DNA from: DTU019 sp050949825
GTDB lineage: Bacteria > Bacillota > Syntrophomonadia > Syntrophomonadales > Syntrophomonadaceae
Direction: 5' to 3'
NCBI GenBank assembly: GCA_050949825.1
Contig: JBMNGL010000007.1
Span: 62,001 to 126,000 of the forward strand
DNA: 64,000 bases
The notes below the pieces were generated by a model. The model did not search any database. It saw only the letters and a list, made by a program, of their open reading frames with translations, and was not told where the DNA came from. Within the stretch, counting starts at the first letter, position 1; each line of letters begins with the position of its first letter. Positions 41,165 to 49,708 of this stretch are shown here, piece by piece. Made by a program: the position numbers and the translations under genes.

Positions 41165-42019
41165 ATGAATATTAATTCCAACACCCGCTATTTGGGCATA
41201 ATAGGCAACCCTTTACAACACAGCCTGTCCCCCTGGCTGCATAATCGCACTCTGCATCATTTGGGTCTGAACTATGTCTATTTGCCCCTGCAAATTGATG
41301 CGGCTCAACTCAGGGGGGCCGTAAAAGCCATTCGCAGTCTGGGGTTTCGCGGGGTGAATGTGACTATTCCCTTTAAGGAAAAGGTGATGCCGTGGCTGGA
41401 TGAACTCAGCCCTGAGAGCGCCGCCTGTGGTTCTGTGAACGTCATTGTTAATCATTGCGGACGCCTCAGCGGACATAATACTGATGGGGCTGGATTTATG
41501 AGGGCTTTGTTGGAACATCCGATTAACAGGCAGGAGAGCGCCCTGTTGATCGGCTGTGGAGGAGCAGCCCGGGCGGTTGCTTATCAATTAGTGATGGCGG
41601 GTTGGAGGAAACTGGTTTTATTGGATTTGGATATTGATCGGGCCCGGGTCCTGGCTGATTTTATCACAAAGCAAGCTGCTTTAAAGGTTTTGGCTTTGCC
41701 GATGAGCCAGGCGGTTTTTAATCAGCAGGCCAGTCAGGTCGATCTGATCGTAAACTGTACTCCAGTAGGTATGTATCCGGCTTTTGACCATACCCCGGTC
41801 AGTACTTTGCATACCGTGCGTCCGGGTACCGTGTGCTGTGATATAATTTACAACCCGCAGGTGACGCGATTTATCCGTATGGCCCGGGAGGCTGGCCTAA
41901 AAACCGTTGATGGCCTGTCCATGTTTGTTTATCAGGCAGCCTTGAGTTTAAAACTGTGGCTTGATATTGAGGCTCCATTGGAATTTATGAGAGGGGTAGC
42001 AGTAGATGGCCTGCGATGA
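41165..42019 (+). CDS. aroE: Shikimate dehydrogenase
   Basis: Reduces 3-dehydroshikimate with NADPH. 284 residues. Substrate motifs GNPLQHSLSP and NVTIPFKE (catalytic Lys), HNTDGAGF, and the NADP-binding LLIGCGGAARAVA are present. The C-terminal DGLSMFVYQAA is conserved. First of the aro run aroE-(prepilin)-aroC-aroK-aroB. AGAGGAAGCC precedes the ATG. Confidence 0.97.
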   Translation: MNINSNTRYLGIIGNPLQHSLSPWLHNRTLHHLGLNYVYLPLQIDAAQLRGAVKAIRSLGFRGVNVTIPFKEKVMPWLDELSPESAACGSVNVIVNHCGRLSGHNTDGAGFMRALLEHPINRQESALLIGCGGAARAVAYQLVMAGWRKLVLLDLDIDRARVLADFITKQAALKVLALPMSQAVFNQQASQVDLIVNCTPVGMYPAFDHTPVSTLHTVRPGTVCCDIIYNPQVTRFIRMAREAGLKTVDGLSMFVYQAALSLKLWLDIEAPLEFMRGVAVDGLR

Positions 42020-42461
42020 CAAGGGATTTACCCTGTTGGAACTACTCCTGGTGCTGTTGATTACCGTATTGAGCCTGGCCGTAATTACGCCTTCTTTGCA
42101 GCATCTGGCGGGCAAAATGCAATTGCATAGCAATGCCCGGAAGATGGCCTGGGTCTTACGGTCCAATCAACAACAGGCCATTTATTCGGGCCACGATGAA
42201 ATGGTGCGCTTTTATTTTTCGGTGAATTCCTATTTGGCGGGAGATACCTTCTATTATCTGGAAGGGGCTGAATACGCGGCACTGCCTAATTTCCCCACTC
42301 AAATTGGCCGGGTTCCGGCCTGTATTTTCCAGCCCTCCGGTATTCCCCGCGCCGGGGGAACGGTGGTGCTTAAGAATGGCCAGCAGGATAAATCATATGT
42401 AATTGTCAGCCCGGTGGCAGGCCGTATCCGGGTTTCGAGCGAGCCTCCGGCGAGCTGGTAG
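42006..42461 (+). CDS. Prepilin-type pseudopilin (GspH-like)
   Basis: 151 residues. N-terminus MACDDKGFTLLELLLVLLITVLS is a class III signal: leader cleaved between Gly7 and Phe8, followed by a hydrophobic helix. The rest is beta-rich, with no Cys pair. It overlaps aroE by 14 bases and precedes aroC, an unexpected place for a pilin. It probably feeds the secretion/pilus machine coded at 48.4-52.5 kb, which supplies ATPase, platform protein and other pseudopilins. A prepilin peptidase is not in the window. Confidence 0.88.
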   Translation: MACDDKGFTLLELLLVLLITVLSLAVITPSLQHLAGKMQLHSNARKMAWVLRSNQQQAIYSGHDEMVRFYFSVNSYLAGDTFYYLEGAEYAALPNFPTQIGRVPACIFQPSGIPRAGGTVVLKNGQQDKSYVIVSPVAGRIRVSSEPPASW

Positions 42462-42519
42462 TGTCTAATGCCGGCGGCAACAAACTGAATGATCAAAAAA
42501 ATGACAGGGGAGTACTGAT

Positions 42520-43707
42520 ATGCTCAATTTCCAAACCGGCGGTGAGTCGCATGGTAAGGCTTTACTGGGGATCATAACCGGCCTGCCCGCTGGAATACCG
42601 ATTGACAGAGCATTCATTGACAATGAGCTGGCCAGGCGTCAACAGGGCTATGGGCGTGGTGAGCGCATGAAGATCGAAAAAGATCAAGTGGAGATCCTGT
42701 CCGGGATTCGCCATCAGTACAGCCTGGGCAGCCCGATTGCATTCACCATCGCCAATCGGGATTACCACAATTGGCAGCAGATTATGAATGCAGATTTATG
42801 CGAGCAAATAGAGCAGCGTCAGGTAAACCGCCCCAGGCCGGGTCATGCCGATCTGCCCGGGGCCATAAAATATCATCAGCATGATATGCGCAACATATTG
42901 GAAAGGGCCAGTGCACGGGAAACGGCTGCTCGTGTAGCCGCCGGGGCAATTTTTAAACAACTCCTGGCGCTTTTCAACATATACATTTATAGTCAGGTAG
43001 TGGCAATAGGAGAGGTGCACTGTTCGGGTGGGCAATTCAGCCGGCAAAATTGGCAGGAATTGCAGCAGCAGCTGGATCAGTCCCCGGTGCACTGTGTAAG
43101 CCCTGCGACTTCGCAGGAAATGATGCAGGCCATAGATGCGGCTAAAAAAGCAGGGGAATCGCTGGGAGGTTGTTTTGAAGTAGGCGCCATTGGGGTTCCT
43201 CCGGGTTTAGGCAGTCATACCGCCTGGGATGTTAAATTGGATGCTGCAATTGCCGGGCTGCTGATGAGTATACCGGCTATAAAAGCTGTAGAAATTGGGG
43301 ATGGGATAGCCAATGCGGCGCTTGCCGGCTCCAAGGTGCATGATGAGATTTTTTACAATGTGAACCGGGGCTTATATAGAAAAACCAATCGGGCCGGGGG
43401 CATTGAAGGCGGAATCAGCAATGGAGAGAAGCTGTGGGCCAGAGCCTATATGAAACCGATTCCGACTCTATATCACCCCCTGACCAGTGTTAATACCAGG
43501 CTGTGGCAGGAGGAAAAGGCGGATATTGAGAGATCCGATATTTGTGCAGTTCCCGCCGCTGCAGTGATCGGTGAAGCTATGATGGCTTTCGGCATCGCCC
43601 GGGCTTTTCTGGATAAATTCAGTGGTGATCATCTTGAACAGGTGCGTAATGCTTATGAATACTATGGCAAATACATGAAAAAGGTGTGGCAATGGGAAAA
43701 AATATAG
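42520..43707 (+). CDS. aroC: Chorismate synthase
   Basis: Converts EPSP to chorismate with reduced FMN. 395 residues, bacterial long form. The signature GESHGK is at the N-terminus, with RRQQGYGRG, RPGHADLPGA, and ERASARETAARVAAGA; the C-terminal third contains GGIEGGISNGE. GGGGAG lies about 10 bases before the ATG. It overlaps aroK. Confidence 0.97.
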   Translation: MLNFQTGGESHGKALLGIITGLPAGIPIDRAFIDNELARRQQGYGRGERMKIEKDQVEILSGIRHQYSLGSPIAFTIANRDYHNWQQIMNADLCEQIEQRQVNRPRPGHADLPGAIKYHQHDMRNILERASARETAARVAAGAIFKQLLALFNIYIYSQVVAIGEVHCSGGQFSRQNWQELQQQLDQSPVHCVSPATSQEMMQAIDAAKKAGESLGGCFEVGAIGVPPGLGSHTAWDVKLDAAIAGLLMSIPAIKAVEIGDGIANAALAGSKVHDEIFYNVNRGLYRKTNRAGGIEGGISNGEKLWARAYMKPIPTLYHPLTSVNTRLWQEEKADIERSDICAVPAAAVIGEAMMAFGIARAFLDKFSGDHLEQVRNAYEYYGKYMKKVWQWEKI

Positions 43708-44240
43708 TTTTAATCGGTTTTATGGGGACGGGCAAGAGCACGGTAGGGATGCGTCTGGCAGAGCGGCTGCATCTAGAATTTGTCGATATGGATCGCGAAA
43801 TCGAACGCATAACCGGCATGAGCATCAGCCAATTATTTAAAAAGCATGGAGAAACCAGATTTCGCTCTGAGGAGCAATTAATGGCCAAAAAACTGGGGCA
43901 GCGCTCTAATCTGGTCATTGCAACCGGTGGAGGGGTGGTTTTATATCCTGAAAATGTGGAGGCCTTAAAACAGAATGGCATATTGATTGGCCTGGAGGCC
44001 AGCCCGGATGTAATCATGTCGCGGGTTAGCCGTAAAAAGAGCAATCGTCCGCTTTTAAGCAAAAGCACCACCGCGGCAGATATTGAAGAGATGCTGACGG
44101 CACGAGAAGAATACTATGCCTGCGCCGATTTCCGGATTAACACCAGCAGCCAGGAATTGAATAAGGTGGTCAATGAAATCATTGCGCAGGTCAAAAGGTT
44201 AGGCGTAAAACGTTCTAACCTTCCGGAAAACCAGAAATAG
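43692..44240 (+). CDS. aroK: Shikimate kinase
   Basis: Phosphorylates shikimate with ATP. 182 residues. Walker A GFMGTGKSTVG starts at about residue 9; DMDREIERITG and GGGVVL are the substrate and Walker B motifs, and a lid has RPLL. A GTG at 43686 is in frame, but the ATG at 43692 is better spaced from AAAGGTG. It overlaps aroC by 16 bases and ends 18 bases before aroB, typical translational packing. Confidence 0.96.
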   Translation: MGKNIVLIGFMGTGKSTVGMRLAERLHLEFVDMDREIERITGMSISQLFKKHGETRFRSEEQLMAKKLGQRSNLVIATGGGVVLYPENVEALKQNGILIGLEASPDVIMSRVSRKKSNRPLLSKSTTAADIEEMLTAREEYYACADFRINTSSQELNKVVNEIIAQVKRLGVKRSNLPENQK

Positions 44241-44258
44241 TAGCTGCGGGAGGGCAGT

Positions 44259-45350
44259 ATGGTGGCAATATTGCCGGTTGATTTGGGAAACCGGTCCTAC
44301 GATATCATGATTGGCCCGGGCTTGTTGGAGCAGGCCGGAGCACTTATTGCTCAGCAGGTAGGAATGCAGAGGGCCCTGCTGGTCAGCAATCCCCTGGTTT
44401 TTTCGCTGTACGGGGAAAAAGTGCTGCAGAGTATGGATGAACAAGGCATGACGGTGACGGTGGCATTGATGCCGGATGGGGAGCGCTTCAAAAACATTAA
44501 AGAAGCCATGAAGGTTCTGGATCAAGCTGTTCGGGCAGGGTTGGAACGTTTTAGCCCGGTGATTGCTCTGGGAGGCGGAGTAGTCGGAGATTTAGCCGGT
44601 TTTGTGTCCGCAATTTATCAGCGCGGCACCCCACTGGTGCAGATACCGACCACACTATTGGCCCAGGTCGATAGCAGTGTAGGCGGCAAAGTGGCGGTCA
44701 ATCATCGCCAGGGCAAGAATCTCATCGGCGCCTTTCACCAACCCCGTCTGGTTCTTATCGATACCTGCACTTTGAATACCCTCACACCCAGGGATTACAG
44801 GAGCGGCCTGGGGGAGGTGGTCAAATACGGGATGGCCTTTGATGCCGAATTGTTTAGCTATATAGAACAGCATAGCGGGCCCATCATACAAAGAAGCAGC
44901 CCGGTCTTGGCATGGCTGATTGAATGCTGTTGCCGGCTTAAAAGCCAAATCGTAGCCCGTGATGAGCACGAGCAAGGTCTGCGCATGAGCCTGAACCTGG
45001 GGCATACCTTCGGACATGCCCTGGAGAAACTGGGGCATTATAATGAATACACCCACGGAGAAGCGGTGGTGATGGGCACCATGGCCGCTGCCTGCCTGGC
45101 CTGTCACCTGGGTTTACTGGCTGCTGATGAACTGATGCGCCTCAACAACCTGTACGACCGTCTGGGCCTTCGCAGCAGGTTCCCCGACTATTCCCCGGCC
45201 GCGGTATACCGGCTTATGCAAAAAGATAAAAAGGTTAGTCAAGGTAAGATGCGCCTGATTCTGCCGGAAGGTATCGGTAATTTCGCCATTCGGGATGATG
45301 TTTCCCGGCAGACCATCCTGCAAGCCATTAACATGGCCCGGGACAAGTAG
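44259..45350 (+). CDS. aroB: 3-dehydroquinate synthase
   Basis: Cyclises DAHP to 3-dehydroquinate, the second step of the shikimate pathway. 363 residues with the NAD region GGGVVGDLAGFVSAIYQRG, PTTLLAQVDSSVGGKVAVNH, and zinc ligands in E-V-V-K-Y-G and LNLGHTFGHALE, GHYNEYTHGEAV. It is the last gene of the aro run. CGGGAGGGC lies 4-9 bases before the ATG. The convergent DUF4363 gene ends 9 bases later. Confidence 0.97.
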   Translation: MVAILPVDLGNRSYDIMIGPGLLEQAGALIAQQVGMQRALLVSNPLVFSLYGEKVLQSMDEQGMTVTVALMPDGERFKNIKEAMKVLDQAVRAGLERFSPVIALGGGVVGDLAGFVSAIYQRGTPLVQIPTTLLAQVDSSVGGKVAVNHRQGKNLIGAFHQPRLVLIDTCTLNTLTPRDYRSGLGEVVKYGMAFDAELFSYIEQHSGPIIQRSSPVLAWLIECCCRLKSQIVARDEHEQGLRMSLNLGHTFGHALEKLGHYNEYTHGEAVVMGTMAAACLACHLGLLAADELMRLNNLYDRLGLRSRFPDYSPAAVYRLMQKDKKVSQGKMRLILPEGIGNFAIRDDVSRQTILQAINMARDK

Positions 45351-45359
45351 AATAATGGA

Positions 45360-45725
45360 CTATTTTTCGAGATTATGCCAGTGGGATTCAATTTCGGTTA
45401 ATTCGACCCAGGCTTCAGTTTGTTCCTCCCAGCGGATATATGAATCAAGTCGGGCCAGGCCAACATCGATAGCATTCATTTCATCCTTTTCCACACTGAA
45501 TTGAATGCGGGGTTTTATCTTACCCCAGGCAATATTTAAAGCCTGACAGTGCTGATTGGCCTCATTCCAGTGTTTGTTTTCCACCGCCACTTTTGCCTGG
45601 GACAAATGCAGTTCGACATTATCAAGATCACTGTGAGGTTTTTTAAAATAATCCCCCCCATTCATAACCGCCAGGCACAAGGCCATAAGCAGGGCAACAA
45701 CGGTATAATAAGCGATTTTTAACAT
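45360..45725 (-). CDS. DUF4363-type membrane-anchored protein
   Basis: 121 residues: one N-terminal hydrophobic helix (IAYYTVVALLMALCLAVM), then a helical soluble domain with an amphipathic pattern (LDNVELHLSQAKVAVENKHWNEANQHCQALN...). It fits DUF4363, a family that is consistently next to YetF/DUF421 genes in spore formers, as here. GGAGG precedes the ATG at 45725. Function unknown; probably works at the membrane with YetF. Confidence 0.82.
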   Translation of the reverse strand: MLKIAYYTVVALLMALCLAVMNGGDYFKKPHSDLDNVELHLSQAKVAVENKHWNEANQHCQALNIAWGKIKPRIQFSVEKDEMNAIDVGLARLDSYIRWEEQTEAWVELTEIESHWHNLEK

Positions 45726-45739
45726 GATAAATCCTCCGT

Positions 45740-46429
45740 CTACCGGTCCTGGTATTTGTCAACAAACAACACCCCGCTGGTGGGGTTATAAGTCGCCAAA
45801 AACACCTCATCAGGTCTTTTAATACCCTGCGCCTTTAGCTGTTTCATCAACCACTTCTGACCAACACCGACCTTCTTCAAGTTCTCTTCCAAAACCAGGC
45901 CGCTGTAGACAACCTCGGTGCTGACGCCTTCTGCGCTGGTAGCGATATTCAGATCCTGCCGGGTGACAGTTTGGTATTCGGGCTTAAGTTGGATGGATAG
46001 ATTCCCGTTGGTTTCCAAAACCGCAAAATCCACTCGCGTCAGGTCAAAAACATCTTTATTCCGCAGTTGTACCAGCAGATCAGATAAGGTATAGTTAGTT
46101 GTTTTCAGGTTTTTTTCCAGCACCTGTCCTTTCATAATCACCACTACCGGTTCTCCACTGAGATAGCGATCGGCCTGCTTCCAATGGATGGTAACCCTCT
46201 GCAATAGGGCTACTACTGCAGCCCAGATAAACAAACCCACCCAGTGCGGCCAGGCACGGCTGCTCAAATCAACGGAAAGAGTGGCGGCGATGGAGCCGAT
46301 GGTTATACCCAGCACATAGTCAAAGAAAGTCAGTTGACTCAACTGCTGTCTGCCCAGGGTCCTGGTAAAAATGAGCAAGGTCGCAAAAGCAATCAAGCTG
46401 CGCACTACCACCACTAAAGCTTCATTCAT
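45740..46429 (-). CDS. DUF421/YetF family membrane protein
   Basis: About 229 residues: three hydrophobic helices at the N-terminus (LIAFATLLIFTRTLG, FDYVLGITIGSIAATL, HWVGLFIWAAVVALLQ) and a soluble domain (about 85-229) with the family pattern FFDYVLGITIGSIA and QGIKRPDEVFLATYN. Family members are linked to spore germination and membrane stress, with no known enzyme activity. The ATG at 46429 has GAGGG 6 bases upstream; an in-frame TTG at 46435 is less likely. Confidence 0.87.
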   Translation of the reverse strand: MNEALVVVVRSLIAFATLLIFTRTLGRQQLSQLTFFDYVLGITIGSIAATLSVDLSSRAWPHWVGLFIWAAVVALLQRVTIHWKQADRYLSGEPVVVIMKGQVLEKNLKTTNYTLSDLLVQLRNKDVFDLTRVDFAVLETNGNLSIQLKPEYQTVTRQDLNIATSAEGVSTEVVYSGLVLEENLKKVGVGQKWLMKQLKAQGIKRPDEVFLATYNPTSGVLFVDKYQDR

Positions 46430-46617
46430 TTTCAACCCTCGCTTTGTCTTGTTATGAACTATTATGAACCAGGGCCGCGTTCAAAATACTCGGCGGCTGC
46501 CGAAAGAAATGAGCAGAAAGAGGGCACCATTTAAAAAGGCCACCCCGGGCGGGTATCGACCTGATAAACAGGTTTAATATATAATGTCAGCAGATTGATT
46601 GTATATGGGGGATAGAA

Positions 46618-46809
46618 ATGAATATTAGAGAAGCCCTTGAACTGGCTATAGAACAAGAGACTCTGGCCCGGGAAAGATATCTGGAGCTGGCCCGTATAGC
46701 TGAGGACCAGGAAACCCGCCTGATGCTGGAGCAGATAGCCCGGGAGGAAGACAGCCATTATAAACGCCTGCTGGAAAGACTAAAGGCCATCAAATTGATG
46801 GACCGATAG
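46618..46809 (+). CDS. Mini ferritin-like/rubrerythrin-type helical peptide
   Basis: 63 residues of two helices: EALELAIEQETLARERYLELARIAED and LMLEQIAREEDSHYKRLLERL. The E...ExxH pattern (EEDSHYK) is that of one half of a rubrerythrin diiron site, so a dimer or larger oligomer would be needed to bind metal. TGGGGGATAG lies 3-9 bases before the ATG. It sits alone between converging genes. Peroxide or iron handling is inferred only from the fold. Confidence 0.75.
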   Translation: MNIREALELAIEQETLARERYLELARIAEDQETRLMLEQIAREEDSHYKRLLERLKAIKLMDR

Positions 46810-46819
46810 CTGCAAGTCC

Positions 46820-48163
46820 CTAATGGCCTGCTGCCGCCCCGGGAACGGCCGCCACGGGGACACCCATAATGATGCTGCCGGCAATGATTAAAACCAAAAG
46901 CATGGTCAACAACAGCAAAGAGATTATCATGCGCTGCTTAACTTCGTGTTCACCCTGCATGTATTCTGCCAAAAGGTGTGTGCAATACACCGCATTACCG
47001 GAAAACAGCAAAACGACAATAAACTGAATCGGGGTCGGTATCAACAAATAGGCATCGTGAGCCAGGTTCTTCCACAGGGAGTGGCTGTAGTAGGCCAGGA
47101 TAATAAACTCAATCAGGCCGGCCGCATACTGGAATACCAGGCTCTGCTTCTGCATTTCAGTATTCTGCTCCATCAAGGCGCGGATTTGGGCCTGTGTAGC
47201 CAGATTACTGCGGCTGTTCATCATGTCGATGCGGCTGCGCACCACCTCTATAGCGGCCTGGTAATTTTGCTGTGAGGCGTGCAGGTTTAATTCGGCCAGG
47301 GCCAACTGGTCCAAACGCTCCTGATAATCCCGGATCCAGAAAGCGAATGGTTTTTGCTGTGGAATCAAGGCAGTCTCCTCGATCACCTGTCGGGTAAATT
47401 GATTTAGCAGGGTCTGCAAGCGGGCCTTGCCTTTGGAAATCAGATGACGGCTGCCGGCGATCTTGCCATAAGAGGTGGCCAGGCCCTGGAGTTGCGCAGC
47501 CAATTCCTGGGCTTCTCTTTGCTCACCTTGAGCAGAGACCAGATTGGCATGTAATATCAAGGACAATTCTCGATCCAAAGCAGCACTTTCCTGGCTAACG
47601 GCATACTCCTGATCTTTAAGCAGACGGTCTATCATATTCAGATTAAGATGCTGCGCTTCAAGCTGCGCCAGGCGCTGAGCCAAAAAAGCCAGGCTTGCAC
47701 TGTCGAAGGTCTGGAGATTGGCAATATAACAGGATTGTGTCGGTGATAATCCATACCTCATCAGGCGACCATTTTTCACTGCTATTTCCATTCCGGGCCT
47801 ATGTTTGCTTAACTCCTGGCATTTCTCCAACAGCTCCTCCCATGATGAACCCATAGATATTATGATGGTGGTCTGGCCCAAAATCATATCCAGGTCTACC
47901 GGAATTTGCTGTTCCAGAGCAGCCAATTCGTTGATGGCGCTTTGCCAATCGTCATCATCTTGACTGCAAGCTATGGTCAGAATACGGGTATCAAACGCTG
48001 CATACTGCCAGTAGCCGCGCTCGAAAGGTGTGCTTCTTAACCTGTCATTAAAGGAATGGCAAGTCCGAAAACCAGCCTTTTGCAGCGGGGCAGCCATTTG
48101 ATCGGCAAACTGCTGGGCATCTTCCTCCAATAAAAAGTAATATCTAAAAACACCACCGCTCAT
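46820..48163 (-). CDS. Unrecognised 447-residue coiled-coil membrane protein
   Basis: Not recognised. Residues 1-150 are a soluble alpha/beta domain (FRYYFLLEEDAQQFADQM...). Residues 170-330 are helical and Gln/Ala/Leu rich, probably a coiled coil (AFLAQRLAQLEAQHLN). Three hydrophobic segments lie near 335-350, 370-390 and 410-435, and the tail is Gly/Ala/Val rich. GGGGAGG lies 7-8 bases before the ATG, so expression is likely. It is transcribed toward the mini-ferritin gene and divergent from the secretion ATPase. A membrane sensor or RMD1-like protein can be imagined, but there is no support for a function. Confidence 0.8.
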   Translation of the reverse strand: MSGGVFRYYFLLEEDAQQFADQMAAPLQKAGFRTCHSFNDRLRSTPFERGYWQYAAFDTRILTIACSQDDDDWQSAINELAALEQQIPVDLDMILGQTTIIISMGSSWEELLEKCQELSKHRPGMEIAVKNGRLMRYGLSPTQSCYIANLQTFDSASLAFLAQRLAQLEAQHLNLNMIDRLLKDQEYAVSQESAALDRELSLILHANLVSAQGEQREAQELAAQLQGLATSYGKIAGSRHLISKGKARLQTLLNQFTRQVIEETALIPQQKPFAFWIRDYQERLDQLALAELNLHASQQNYQAAIEVVRSRIDMMNSRSNLATQAQIRALMEQNTEMQKQSLVFQYAAGLIEFIILAYYSHSLWKNLAHDAYLLIPTPIQFIVVLLFSGNAVYCTHLLAEYMQGEHEVKQRMIISLLLLTMLLVLIIAGSIIMGVPVAAVPGAAAGH

Positions 48164-48367
48164 TCAGGCAGCCTCCCCATCTCTTTGATAGCAAAATTGC
48201 TAAGAAAAACATAACAAAGATGGCCTGGGAAGTCCAGAGACTTTAAGCATGCGTAACAGACTGACGACAGCACTTTACAATAAGTACCAAAACTACTTAT
48301 GGAAATATTGTAAAAATATGTTAGCATGTAGATTAATAACCCTCATGCAAGTGGATGGTGTAGAAAA

Positions 48368-49708
48368 ATGGCTTCGTATATTCTGCCAGGCAATGAGCTT
48401 AATGTCATACAAATCGCCCCCTCAGTAGGAACGCCGCTCAAGGTATTGCCACTCCAAGGGCAGAACAGGATAGCTCCGGGGATAAGAAACGAGCCATTAA
48501 ACAGGTTCATTGCCCTGCAAAACCTGGAGGACTTGAACTGCATCCAGTTGCTGGACAAGATCCTCCAAGAGGCCGTACATCACCGGGTGAGTGATATTCA
48601 TGTGGAGTGTCGGGAGAACGATGTCAGACTGCGTTTCAGGATTGACGGCGTGATGTATCCGGCAGCTACCCTGGCAAATGATATCCATCCTCAACTGCTT
48701 TCCCGCATAAAAATCCTGGCCGGCATGGATATTGCTGAGAAAAGGCTCCCCCAGGATGGGCGCTTCACTTATGCAAGTCGAAATGGCAAGGTGGATTGCC
48801 GTGTTTCTACCCTGCCTACTATACAGGGCGAGAAGGCCGTAATCAGAATTCTGGACCGGGCCCAAGCAATAACTGAATTGAAACAATTGGGCTTAAGCGC
48901 CCGAAATCTCCATTTACTGCGCTGCCTTTCCCAGCGCAGCCATGGCCTGCTGCTGGTAACCGGGCCTACCGGCAGCGGTAAAACCAGCACCTTGTATGCC
49001 TTGCTGCACCATATAAACACCGCCGACCGGAATATCATTACGCTTGAAGACCCGGTGGAATACTCCCTGGAAAACATCAATCAAGTGCAGATTAACCCCA
49101 AAGCGGGCCTGCGCTTTGCCAGTGGGCTGCGTTCTGCCCTGCGTCAGGATCCCGATGTGATCATGGTGGGAGAAATCCGTGATGAGGAAACTGCCCAACT
49201 GGCGGTCCATGCTGCTTTAACCGGCCACCTGGTCTTGTCTACCCTGCATACCAACAGCGCTGCAGCGGCAGTAGCCCGGCTGCTGGACATGGGCTGTGAG
49301 CCCTATCTTTTGGCTTCCGCCCTGAGCGGGATTGTCGCTCAGCGCCTGGTGCGCCTGCTGTGCCCGCTATGCCGGCAGGACTATATTGTGGGGGAGAACG
49401 AGACAGCCTGGCTTAAATGGCCTGGGGTCTGCGGGCAGCCTTTTTACCAGCCCATCGGTTGCAGCCATTGTTATGGCCTGGGCTATAAAGGCCGCACCGC
49501 TATTCAGGAAGTCATGGCAGTTGGGACCCGTCTAAAGAAGGCTATTTACGCCGGCGCCCGTTCCGAGGAGGAAATGGAGGACCTGGCCATATCAAACCAT
49601 ATGGTTCCCATCAAACAGGATGGGATTGATAAGGCCCGGCAAGGTTTCAGCAGTCTGGAGGAAGTGGTGCGGGTGATCAATCAGGACAGCGAGAGGGAAG
49701 AGTCATGA
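48368..49708 (+). CDS. gspE: Type II secretion/type IV pilus assembly ATPase (GspE/PilB family)
   Basis: Hexameric traffic ATPase. 446 residues, lacking the long N-terminal GspL-binding domain of classic GspE, so closer to ComGA. Walker A GPTGSGKT is at 199-206; Asp box VEYSL..., Walker B DPDVIMVGEIRDEET, and His box HTNSAAAAVARL follow. A four-Cys zinc element (LLCPLCRQD and CSHCYGLGYKGR) is present. It overlaps the GspF gene by 4 bases and leads the pilus operon. Confidence 0.93.
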   Translation: MASYILPGNELNVIQIAPSVGTPLKVLPLQGQNRIAPGIRNEPLNRFIALQNLEDLNCIQLLDKILQEAVHHRVSDIHVECRENDVRLRFRIDGVMYPAATLANDIHPQLLSRIKILAGMDIAEKRLPQDGRFTYASRNGKVDCRVSTLPTIQGEKAVIRILDRAQAITELKQLGLSARNLHLLRCLSQRSHGLLLVTGPTGSGKTSTLYALLHHINTADRNIITLEDPVEYSLENINQVQINPKAGLRFASGLRSALRQDPDVIMVGEIRDEETAQLAVHAALTGHLVLSTLHTNSAAAAVARLLDMGCEPYLLASALSGIVAQRLVRLLCPLCRQDYIVGENETAWLKWPGVCGQPFYQPIGCSHCYGLGYKGRTAIQEVMAVGTRLKKAIYAGARSEEEMEDLAISNHMVPIKQDGIDKARQGFSSLEEVVRVINQDSEREES

